Shown here: positions 1 to 7,972 of the stretch, in pieces
Position numbering within the stretch: the stretch's first letter is position 1
Layout of the letters: each line of letters starts with the position of its first letter
Origin: Candidatus Kryptobacter tengchongensis
GTDB taxonomy: Bacteria; Bacteroidota; Ignavibacteria; Kryptoniales; Kryptoniaceae
Length of the DNA: 64,000 bases
Direction: 5' to 3'
NCBI GenBank assembly: GCA_001485605.1
Contig: FAON01000014.1
Span: forward strand, 1 to 64,000
Translations under genes and position numbers: made by a program
The notes under the pieces: model-generated
What the model was told of the DNA's origin: nothing
The model's database searches: none
What the model saw: the letters and a program-made list of their open reading frames with translations, nothing else

Positions 1-3000
1 GGTTAAATACAGCAAGTATTAGTTATAATTCAGCGACAAGAATAGCAACAATTGATCCGATAAATGATTTTAAGCAAGGAGAAATTGTGACTGTGACACT
101 TACCAGAGGGATAAAGAATATAACAGGTGATTCAATGGTAAGACCATATATTTGGAGTTTTACAGTAGGAGTAAAAGATGGCTCTGGAAATTTTAAACTT
201 GTAGGTACTATGAGTAGTTTCTCCGAGGGCTCTATACACTTAAGTGATATGGATAATGATGGTGACTTAGATTTATTTCACTCTGAATTTTGGAATCGAG
301 GAAGATATTATGTCAATGATGGTAGCGGTTCTTTTAATTCTTATATTCAATTCCCTGTCCCGAATAATGCGATTATACTTTTTATTAACTCTGGAGATAT
401 TGATAACGATGGGGATTTAGATATTATTGGACTTACTGGATATTCTATTCTTTTTGTTATGGAAAAAGATAGCAACAATTTTAATTTGATATGGCAATAT
501 GATTACCGTGATAGACCTTACTCCAATTATCCACATATTGCTTTAGGAGATATAAATGGGGATGGTTATTTGGATATCGTTGCAACCCTTCAAGATGGTG
601 TAGGTGTAATTTTTAAAAATAACAAAAATAAAACTTTTAGTAACATTTTGACCTGGGGCGCTGGATCAGGTGTTGCTATTGGTGATTTAGATAGGGATGG
701 GGATTTAGACATTGTTTCTAGTAATGGATTAATCTTGAAAAATAATGGAGATGAATCGTTTGAATTTTTAAATAGTGGGGGTTCAGGTAGCGGAATATAC
801 CTTAATGATTTTGATGGTGATGGAGATTTAGATATTGCTTTTAGAGGCGGAGATATTCTTAAAAACAATGGAAATGGAATTTTTACCCCAACGGGACAAA
901 CGTTAGCAAGCGGTGATTGGGGAAAGATATCAGGTGGAGATGTGGATATGGATGGGGACATTGATTTAATAGTTGCGAGTGGTGGGCAAACATATATATA
1001 CCTAAATAGAGGGGATGGGTCATTTAACCTTTTTGGATCTTTAAACACAGGTTCGTCTACACTGCATGTACTATTGGGTGATATTGATGAGGACGGCGAT
1101 CTGGATTTAATCACCAAAAATAGGTCATCTGAAAGCAGTAATGTTCTAATCTTTATAAACAGAAGTATGTTTCCTAATATAAAACTATCTACATCAACAC
1201 TTAATTTTGGGGATGTATCGCTTGGGAATAGTAAGAGTTTATATTTAAAAATATATAACGAAAGTGGCAAAGAAACATTAACTGTTAACTTAAGTAATAC
1301 AACAACGTTATTTAATATTTCTAACGATAGTTTATTTATTCCACCTATAAATAATGATAGTGTCCTTGTTACATTTAATCCTGTATCTTATGGTCGTTTT
1401 GAGGATTCACTTGTTATAACGAGCAATGATCCGAATAAGCCGAGGTTGGTGGTCAGGCTGGTTGGGTATAGTGGGAATTATGTAAGTGGTGTAATAACTG
1501 CAAATACGATTTGGACGAGAGATAATTCACCGTATATAATTTCGGGTAATTTAGGGATAGATGCTGGGGTGAAGTTAAGGATAGAGCGAGGTGTTAGGGT
1601 TGTTTTCAAGGGGAGATATAATTTCAATGTAGATGGTATACTTGAGGTGGAGGGTGTAGAGGGGGATAGCGTTGTGTTTACGAGTTTATACCCGGATACG
1701 ATGAGATATCCTGGGATAAGGTTCAGGAGTGGTGGTAGGGGGAGTTTTAGATATGTAAGGGTTGAGGGTTCTGATATGGGTATATGGTGTGTTGGTGCAT
1801 CGGGTTTAGAGGTTTACAATAGCATTTTTGAGGGGAATGGATATGGGGTTGTTGATACAAGTGTTAATGGTGTTATAATTCGTGATAGCAAATTTTTGAG
1901 GAATGGGGAGGGTGTGAGGTTTTCTTCAAGTTCAAATGTTTCTGTTGATGGGTGTGTATTTAGTGGTAATAGTGTAGGTGTTAGGGCAAATGGTGGTAGT
2001 GTTGAGGTGAGGGGTAACAGGTTTAATGGGGATGGGAATGCGATTGTTGTTGATGGCTGGACATATGGGACATTGAGAGTGATAGGGAATGAGATTTTAG
2101 GTTGTGTTAATGGTGTGAATTATTCTTGGGGATATGGTTATTTAGAGGTTTTTGACAATGTTATAGTTGGCAATAGTGGGTGGGGTTTATATTTGGTTGG
2201 TGTTAATGGTGGAGTTGCGAGGGGTAATTTGATTATGGAGAATGGTTCTGGGGTTTACATTTGGGATGGTGGAGGTGTTAATTTTGAGAGGAACAAGGTT
2301 TTGGTTAATAGAGGTGTTGGGGTTCAGACGAACAGGGGGATATTCATAAGGGAGAATTTGATATTTGGTAATTTGGGTGATGGGATAAACACATCGGGTA
2401 ATAATCAGATTTTGTATAATGATATTTATGGTAATGCTGGTGATGGGATAGAGGCATCTGGTAAGCCTGTTGTAAATTACAACAACATATATGGGAATAT
2501 TGGTTATAATTTGAGGGCGACGCTTCAGGCGAGTGATTCAATAGATGCGAAGAATAACTGGTGGGGGAGTGTGGATAGGGATGAGATAAGTTCAAAGATA
2601 TATGATTTTTATGATGATGGTGTGACGGTCAGGGTTAGGTTTGAGCCGTATTTGATGGAGAAGGTGGGCATGTTTGCGGTTACAGGATTTAGGGGTGAGA
2701 GCAAGGCTGGTGGGGTTATAAGGTTAAGTTGGGACAGGCATCCATTTGCGTCAAGGTATGTTTTGTATAAGGGTGAGGCTGGGGGATTGGATAGCACAAC
2801 TATATGGGTTGAGCTGGATTCAAGCAAAGTTAGTTATGAGTTTTCTATTTTTGATGGTTTGTATAGTTTTGGGATAAGGGCTGTTTCAAGTGATGGGAGG
2901 TTTTCACCTTTGGTTGTAATAGATAATGTTTTGTCAGATTCAAGGGCACCTGTTTTGGTTTATGCTTTTGGGGTTCAGGGGGATAGTGTTATAAGTGTTA

Positions 3001-6000
3001 AGTTCAATGAGGCTGTTGATTTTTCAAGTGTTGCTGATACATCAAATTGGGGATTGAACCTTGGTTTAAAAGTTGGGAGAGTTTCAACGAATAGGGGATA
3101 TATTGTTGAGTATTACAATGGTGAAAATTTTGGGACATTTGTTGCAAGGGATACGATTAGAGATGCATCTGGAATTAACTTTAACTGGGGTTGGGGTTCA
3201 CCGAGAGCTGGAGTCAATAGTGATTATTTTTCAGTCAGGATAAGGGGTTATGTTTATATGCCTTTAAGTGGGGTTTACAAATTTTCATTTGTTGTTTCTG
3301 GTTATGATGGGTATAGGATAATTATTGGTTCTGATACATTGAGGAATAAATTTTGGTATGGTTGGGATACGGTTAGGACTGTTACGAGGAGTTTTGCATC
3401 TGGTGTTTATCCTTTGATGTTTGAGTTTCAGGAGTATTATGATACAGCTTCTGTTTCTTTAAGTTGGACAAGACCTGATGGTGTAAGTGAGTTAGTTCCG
3501 ATATACATTAGACCTAATGTAGACAGTTACAATTTGCATCTTTCTTCTGGGCAGCGTTTGCCTGTTTCGGATAGTTTGATAGTTTTGAGATGTAGGGGTA
3601 TAAGTGATTTGGTTGGGAATGTATCAGGGGAGCAGGTGATAGAGTTTTATCCTGATGATGGTAATAGTAATCCGAGCATAACATTGTCTGGGATAGTTGG
3701 TGAGGTGAGTGGTGATGTGAGGATAGATTATGTTATAAGTGATATTGAGGGTGATAGTGTAAGGTTGAGGTGTGAGTATTCGGTTGATGGGGATAGTTGG
3801 TTTGTTGCGAGTGTTGTTGGGGATACTGTTAATATAGGCAGGGATAGGTATAGGGGTTATTTGATATGGAGGAGCAAGTTGGATTTGGCGGATTATTCTG
3901 GTGAGGTAAGTTTTAGAGTTACGCCAAGGGATAATGACCCGCATAATTGGGGAGCATTTGATCTGGTAAGATTTAAAATTGATAACTATCATAGACACAG
4001 GATAGTTTGGAGTTTAACAGATACATTGAGCGAATATTCTGATACCATCAAAGTTAATTATACTTTGATTGATACTACGAAAGATATTTTGAAACTCAAG
4101 GGATATTACCGCAAAGATGCAGAGGTAAATTGGAAGGTAGCAACTTTAATTGGAGATACAGCGAATCTTGATACAACGAAATATACAGGTATAATCAGGT
4201 GGTTAAGCAGGAGGGATCTTGATGGATACGATGGATATGTATGGTTGAAGTTTGAAGTAAATGATGGGTGGGTGAGTAATTCTGGAGATTCGCTAAGGTT
4301 TAAGCTTGATAATAATTATCCTCCACTGGCTATACTTGCAAGGGTGACATCTGAACAAAGCGATAGTGTGAGACTTAGATACACTTTGAGTGATGTTGAG
4401 GGTGATTCATTAAAGATAGTGGTTGAATACTCAGAAGATGGAAATACTTGGAGGGGTGCGAAGATAGTTGGAGATACAATTATAAAACCTTCAAATTATA
4501 GTGGGGAAATTGTTTGGTTATCAAGGGAAGATTTGCCAGGCAGGGATTTATATGTTTATGTCAGGCTGACGCCGATGGACAATGATGTTGGGGAGGCTGA
4601 TACTATAAGGTTTAAACTTGACAATAACTATCCTCCTGTAGTTAAAATTGATTCTATATATGGTGTTAAGAGAAGAACGGGTGCATACAAGGATACGCTT
4701 ACCTTTTTCTTCTCTATTTTAGATAGCGAGGGAGATACAGTGAGGTTGAGGTTTTTCTTCAAAAATGCTGATAGCGTGGATGCCCCATGGAGTTATGTTA
4801 CCGTGTCTTCGGGGGATACTGGGGATGTAATGCCTGGTAGATATACTTTCAAATGGGCAACCAATGTTGATCTTCCAGGTTCAGCTGGAAATTATTACTT
4901 TAAAATCATCCCATCTGATCTTGACCTGGGTTTGTCGGATTCCATGTTAGTTCAAATTGATAACCTTGGTGTTCCGCATATTGCATTGCTGGATAGTTTT
5001 GCTGGGGAATATACGGGTGATATTACATTTAATTATAGAATAGTGGATGAGGAGGGTGACACGATAAAGTTAGTTGCTGAATTTTCGCAGGATGATGGTA
5101 GAAGTTGGAGAAAAGCGACAGTTGTCGGTGATACACTTATCTCAGATAGCACAAAATATGTTGGCTCGTTGATATGGAAATCAAATATGGATTTATCAGG
5201 ATTTGATGGTTTTGTGAGATTTAGGATTACTCCTTTTGATGCCAATAGAGGGATCAGAAGCGAGGTAATTTTCCATCTTGATAACAATGAGGTTCCAGTT
5301 ATAAGATATATTGAAACATCAGTGGTTGAGGTATCGGGGGAGTTTGAGATTAAATTTGTTCCTTTTGATCAGGAGAGAGATTCATTGAGGTTTAAGTTTG
5401 AGTATTCGGTTGGTGATACAATGAGCTGGAGGAATGCAACGACCAGGATGGGATCAAGGTACGGGGATACGCTTGGGGTTATATGGTTATCTAATTATGA
5501 TCTGGCAAATCAGGATGTTTGGGTTTACTTTAAAATAACGCCGTTTGACAGGGATACGGGTAAATATGCTATATCTGGAAAATTTAATGTTGATAATCAA
5601 ACAGGTCCGATTATTCTTTCAACTTCTCCCGTTAATATCAGTTTTTACAATGATACAATTAAGATAAAATTTGATAGAAAGGTTTATGGAATTGGAAGCG
5701 GTGTGAAAATTTATGGAAGTTTGACTGGCGTGCATCAATTTAACAGTTTATCTTTTGATACCGTTTTTTATCTTATCCCATCTCCTCATTTCGCCTCTGC
5801 TGAGACGGTGACGGTGAAGATAATTGCAGATAGCATTAAAGATTCAAATGGAAATACTTTTGATGGGGATAAAGATGGTGATCCAGAGGGTTCGCCTGTT
5901 GATGATATAACTTTAACATTTGTTTCAACGATTCCAGGGGATTACAACTTTGATAAAAAAGTTAACATTGAAGATCTTGCTTTGTTCAGGGATGTATGGA

Positions 6001-6959
6001 TAAATAATTACACAAGTAAAGAAATTGGACCTGCGACTGGGAAGCCACCTCAGATGATTGTTCAGCCTGATGGTAAGGTTGATTTTGAAGATTTGATGAT
6101 TTTTGTCATGAATTGGAACTGGACAGTTAAAACAGGAGGGTTCAAGTTGGCAAGTAAAATTTTGTTTGGGGATATGGATTCAAGCAAATTGATGGGCATA
6201 AGCAAGGCTTATAAGGAGCAGTTATTGATGTTTGATAAGGTTGAAACATCTAATAAATATAGTCGCATTGGTGGATTGAACAATAGGTATATCAGTTATG
6301 ATGTTAAGTTCAATTTAACAGATGATTTTGCGGATACGATTTATGCAGGTGAATTTGTTCTCAGATATGATCCTGAAATTTTACAATTTGTTGGGATAAA
6401 AGATAATGATGTTTTTGGTAAACTTAACGATGGCAAGACAATCTTTTTGAGTTATGTTGATTCGGTAAACGGGTTGGTTATAATTAACTTTGCTAATTTT
6501 GGGAATTTAGGCATGTTAAGAAATGATGTTGTCGCAAGAATTGATTTTAAGGTGCTCAAGGAGTTGGAAGGTGAGGGTGCGATTGCTTGGGAATTGTTTG
6601 GAGTTTCTGGAAATGTATATGAGTTTTATGATAAGGTGGAACTTAACACTATCCCTGAGATTCCTAAAGAATTTGCTTTGTTGCAGAATTATCCAAATCC
6701 ATTTAATCCGAATACGGTTATAAGGTATCATGTGCCCAGGTATAGTCGTGTGGTTATAAAAATTTACGATATCACGGGAAGAGAAGTCACAGTCCTTGTT
6801 GATGATTACTTTAAGCCTGGTTATTATGAGGTTGTTTGGGACAGCAGAAGAAGGGATGGGGTAGAGGTTTCAAGTGGTGTTTATTTTTATGTTATGGAAG
6901 CAGTTGAAGATACTCGTAATATTTTCAGAAGTGTAAGGAAAATGGTTGTGGTAAAATAA
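1..6959 (+). CDS. Giant multidomain T9SS-secreted protein (5' end outside window)
   Basis: The reading frame is open from base 3, so this is the C-terminal part of a longer gene; GTG at 87 is an internal codon. Domains in order, by window position: end of an SbsA-type Ig domain (3-165); seven VCBS/FG-GAP calcium-loop repeats of the DxDxDGDLD type (about 225-1130); a choice-of-anchor/ASPM-like Ig domain (1165-1470); a right-handed parallel beta-helix ending in NNWWGS (1480-2610); an Fn3-like domain (2680-2930); an Ig domain split by a PA14 domain (2935-3650); six Ig-like repeats (3660-5605); another SbsA-type Ig domain (5610-5935); a dockerin-like pair (5940-6125); a cohesin-like fold (6290-6640); and a T9SS sorting domain (6665-6956) with NYPNPFNPN. 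The role is probably surface adhesion or polysaccharide binding. No catalytic motif was recognised. Codon use shifts strongly between about 1440 and 3970. Confidence 0.85.
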   Translation, partial: LNTASISYNSATRIATIDPINDFKQGEIVTVTLTRGIKNITGDSMVRPYIWSFTVGVKDGSGNFKLVGTMSSFSEGSIHLSDMDNDGDLDLFHSEFWNRGRYYVNDGSGSFNSYIQFPVPNNAIILFINSGDIDNDGDLDIIGLTGYSILFVMEKDSNNFNLIWQYDYRDRPYSNYPHIALGDINGDGYLDIVATLQDGVGVIFKNNKNKTFSNILTWGAGSGVAIGDLDRDGDLDIVSSNGLILKNNGDESFEFLNSGGSGSGIYLNDFDGDGDLDIAFRGGDILKNNGNGIFTPTGQTLASGDWGKISGGDVDMDGDIDLIVASGGQTYIYLNRGDGSFNLFGSLNTGSSTLHVLLGDIDEDGDLDLITKNRSSESSNVLIFINRSMFPNIKLSTSTLNFGDVSLGNSKSLYLKIYNESGKETLTVNLSNTTTLFNISNDSLFIPPINNDSVLVTFNPVSYGRFEDSLVITSNDPNKPRLVVRLVGYSGNYVSGVITANTIWTRDNSPYIISGNLGIDAGVKLRIERGVRVVFKGRYNFNVDGILEVEGVEGDSVVFTSLYPDTMRYPGIRFRSGGRGSFRYVRVEGSDMGIWCVGASGLEVYNSIFEGNGYGVVDTSVNGVIIRDSKFLRNGEGVRFSSSSNVSVDGCVFSGNSVGVRANGGSVEVRGNRFNGDGNAIVVDGWTYGTLRVIGNEILGCVNGVNYSWGYGYLEVFDNVIVGNSGWGLYLVGVNGGVARGNLIMENGSGVYIWDGGGVNFERNKVLVNRGVGVQTNRGIFIRENLIFGNLGDGINTSGNNQILYNDIYGNAGDGIEASGKPVVNYNNIYGNIGYNLRATLQASDSIDAKNNWWGSVDRDEISSKIYDFYDDGVTVRVRFEPYLMEKVGMFAVTGFRGESKAGGVIRLSWDRHPFASRYVLYKGEAGGLDSTTIWVELDSSKVSYEFSIFDGLYSFGIRAVSSDGRFSPLVVIDNVLSDSRAPVLVYAFGVQGDSVISVKFNEAVDFSSVADTSNWGLNLGLKVGRVSTNRGYIVEYYNGENFGTFVARDTIRDASGINFNWGWGSPRAGVNSDYFSVRIRGYVYMPLSGVYKFSFVVSGYDGYRIIIGSDTLRNKFWYGWDTVRTVTRSFASGVYPLMFEFQEYYDTASVSLSWTRPDGVSELVPIYIRPNVDSYNLHLSSGQRLPVSDSLIVLRCRGISDLVGNVSGEQVIEFYPDDGNSNPSITLSGIVGEVSGDVRIDYVISDIEGDSVRLRCEYSVDGDSWFVASVVGDTVNIGRDRYRGYLIWRSKLDLADYSGEVSFRVTPRDNDPHNWGAFDLVRFKIDNYHRHRIVWSLTDTLSEYSDTIKVNYTLIDTTKDILKLKGYYRKDAEVNWKVATLIGDTANLDTTKYTGIIRWLSRRDLDGYDGYVWLKFEVNDGWVSNSGDSLRFKLDNNYPPLAILARVTSEQSDSVRLRYTLSDVEGDSLKIVVEYSEDGNTWRGAKIVGDTIIKPSNYSGEIVWLSREDLPGRDLYVYVRLTPMDNDVGEADTIRFKLDNNYPPVVKIDSIYGVKRRTGAYKDTLTFFFSILDSEGDTVRLRFFFKNADSVDAPWSYVTVSSGDTGDVMPGRYTFKWATNVDLPGSAGNYYFKIIPSDLDLGLSDSMLVQIDNLGVPHIALLDSFAGEYTGDITFNYRIVDEEGDTIKLVAEFSQDDGRSWRKATVVGDTLISDSTKYVGSLIWKSNMDLSGFDGFVRFRITPFDANRGIRSEVIFHLDNNEVPVIRYIETSVVEVSGEFEIKFVPFDQERDSLRFKFEYSVGDTMSWRNATTRMGSRYGDTLGVIWLSNYDLANQDVWVYFKITPFDRDTGKYAISGKFNVDNQTGPIILSTSPVNISFYNDTIKIKFDRKVYGIGSGVKIYGSLTGVHQFNSLSFDTVFYLIPSPHFASAETVTVKIIADSIKDSNGNTFDGDKDGDPEGSPVDDITLTFVSTIPGDYNFDKKVNIEDLALFRDVWINNYTSKEIGPATGKPPQMIVQPDGKVDFEDLMIFVMNWNWTVKTGGFKLASKILFGDMDSSKLMGISKAYKEQLLMFDKVETSNKYSRIGGLNNRYISYDVKFNLTDDFADTIYAGEFVLRYDPEILQFVGIKDNDVFGKLNDGKTIFLSYVDSVNGLVIINFANFGNLGMLRNDVVARIDFKVLKELEGEGAIAWELFGVSGNVYEFYDKVELNTIPEIPKEFALLQNYPNPFNPNTVIRYHVPRYSRVVIKIYDITGREVTVLVDDYFKPGYYEVVWDSRRRDGVEVSSGVYFYVMEAVEDTRNIFRSVRKMVVVK
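3660..5605 (+). repeat. Six tandem Ig-like protein repeats inside the giant secreted protein
   Basis: Six diverged copies of about 105 residues each carry the same landmarks: EGDS(V/I)(R/K)L, a strand ending in W(R/K)xA, xVGDT, a W(L/R)S(R/K)xDL turn, a (R/K)(I/V)TP(R/F)D strand, and a closing (F/L)(K/H)(L/I/V)DN. The copies differ enough that they are ancient duplications. The likely role is a spacer that holds the binding domains away from the cell surface. Confidence 0.7.
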
Positions 6960-6987
6960 GCTTTAGATATGGAAAGAGGCGCTTTTT

Positions 6988-7752
6988 AAACTCACCCCCT
7001 TTAAATTCCCCCTCTCTAATTTTAGAGAGGGGGGTGGGAAGTGAGTTTATCAACTCACCCCCTTTAAGTTCCCCCTCTTTATATTATAGAGAGGGGGATA
7101 GGGGTAAGTCAATTTATTAACACATCCCTTTTTAGTTTCCCCTCTTTAATTTTAGAGAGGGGGATGGGGAGTGGGTTTCTTAACTCACCCCCTTTGATTC
7201 CCCCTCTCTAATTTTTTAGAGAGGGGGATAGGGGAGGTGAGTCAATTTCTTAACTCAGCCCCTTTGATTCAGCCTCTCTATTTAACAGAGAGAGTTAGGG
7301 GTGAGTCAATCTTCACACTCCCCTCTCTATTCGTAGAGAGGGGTTGGGGAGTGGGTTTTTTAACTCACCCCCCTTTTAATTCCCCCTCTCTAAATTTTAG
7401 AGAGGGGGACGGGGGTGAGTCAATTTTTCATCCCGTCATTACTTGCTTGCGATGACAGTTGTCATTATGAGAGGCGAAGCCCCGAAGTAATCTTTGGTTA
7501 GATTGCCACGCTTCGTTTGCAATGACAGTTTGTTCTGAATGAGATTGCTTTGTTTGACTCACCCACTTTAATTCCCTTTCTCTAAATTTTAGAGAGGGGG
7601 ACGGGGGTGAGTCAATTTTTCGTTCCTCTTTATTTTCCTTCTCTAACATTTTTGAGAAGGTGTTGGGAGGCGAGTCAATTTCTTAACTCACCCCCTTTAA
7701 TTCCCACTCTCTATTTATAGAGAGGGGGATAGGAGGTGAGTCGTTTTTTAAC
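6988..7752. repeat. Tandem array of about ten palindromic G/C-rich hairpin repeats
   Basis: Units start near 6990, 7052, 7119, 7182, 7252, 7314, 7362, 7556, 7621 and 7685 and are 47-70 bp long. Each is an imperfect palindrome. The outer arms are (A/G)ACTCACCCCC and GGGGGTGAGTC, the inner arms are CCCCCTCTCTAA and TTAGAGAGGGGG, and a T-rich tail of the AATTTCTT type often follows. Some units have lost part of an arm. The array starts 29 bp after the stop codon of the giant secreted protein. Related copies follow two other T9SS cargo genes (19287 and 20836). The transcript of each unit could fold into a long stem, so a role in transcription termination or mRNA 3' protection is possible but unproven. 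Short open frames across this array are not genes. Confidence 0.85.
7435..7550. repeat. GTCATT-type palindromic element inserted in the hairpin array
   Basis: The core at 7461-7526 is an inverted repeat. It begins GTCATTATGAGAGGCGAAGC and ends with the complementary arm GCTTCGTTTGCAATGAC. A shorter palindrome with GTCATT...GATGAC ends lies just before it (7435-7456), and a partial arm (GAATGAGATTGCTTTG) follows at 7536-7551. The type resembles the widespread 'GTCATTGCGAG...GCAATGAC' intergenic palindromes of many bacteria. It is unrelated in sequence to the surrounding G-rich hairpins and separates unit 7 from unit 8. Confidence 0.65.
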
Positions 7753-7905
7753 TCCAGAATCAGTTAAGTAAATCTCAGGAAGGTTTACCCTTGGGGAAAT
7801 GGGGTAAAATATTTGTTTAGTGGCGGAGATAAGCTTGTGGTTTTCTGAAGTAAATTCAGCGGTGGCAGTGGGATTTAATCTTTAGTTTTTTCTGATGGTT
7901 TTAAC
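7753..7905. other. Gene-free stretch between repeat array and lacI promoter
   Basis: No intact gene is seen. One frame reads as a plausible peptide (VYPWGNGVKYLFSGGDKLVVF) before a stop near 7847, and a second frame continues for a few plausible residues (SEVNSAVAVGFNL). This could be a decayed coding remnant with a frameshift, but it is too short to assign. Confidence 0.3.
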
Positions 7906-7949
7906 TTGACAACGAAAGATTTTTTTATTATTTTATGGAAGCACTTCCA
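7906..7949 (+). promoter_or_regulatory. lacI-family gene promoter with overlapping palindromic operator
   Basis: A -35 box TTGACA (7906-7911) and a -10 box TATTTT (7929-7934) are separated by 17 bp. Immediately downstream, over the expected start of transcription, is TGGAAGCACTTCCA (7936-7949), with perfect 6-bp arms (TGGAAG/CTTCCA) and a 2-bp centre. That is the size and form of operators bound by LacI-family proteins. The position suggests self-repression by the gene that follows. No second copy was noticed before the other genes of the locus, so one regulatory point may control the whole + strand cluster. Confidence 0.65.
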
Positions 7950-7972
7950 AAAATAAATGTTTTTCCTATGGG

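Noticed and set aside
87-89. GTG at 87 as the start of the giant secreted protein
   Set aside because: The same frame is open upstream to base 3 and encodes the front of the same Ig domain, so the gene starts outside the window.
590-1270. 226-residue minus-strand open frame opposite the FG-GAP repeats
   Set aside because: It is the shadow of a repetitive coding sequence, is rich in Ser and Pro from reversed DGD repeats, and has no ribosome-binding site or family resemblance.
7237-7649. Short open frames on both strands in the hairpin array
   Set aside because: Their translations consist of the repeat itself, with no coding features.
6988-7752. CRISPR array
   Set aside because: The units are adjacent palindromes that vary in length and sequence; there are no uniform direct repeats with unique spacers, and no cas genes.
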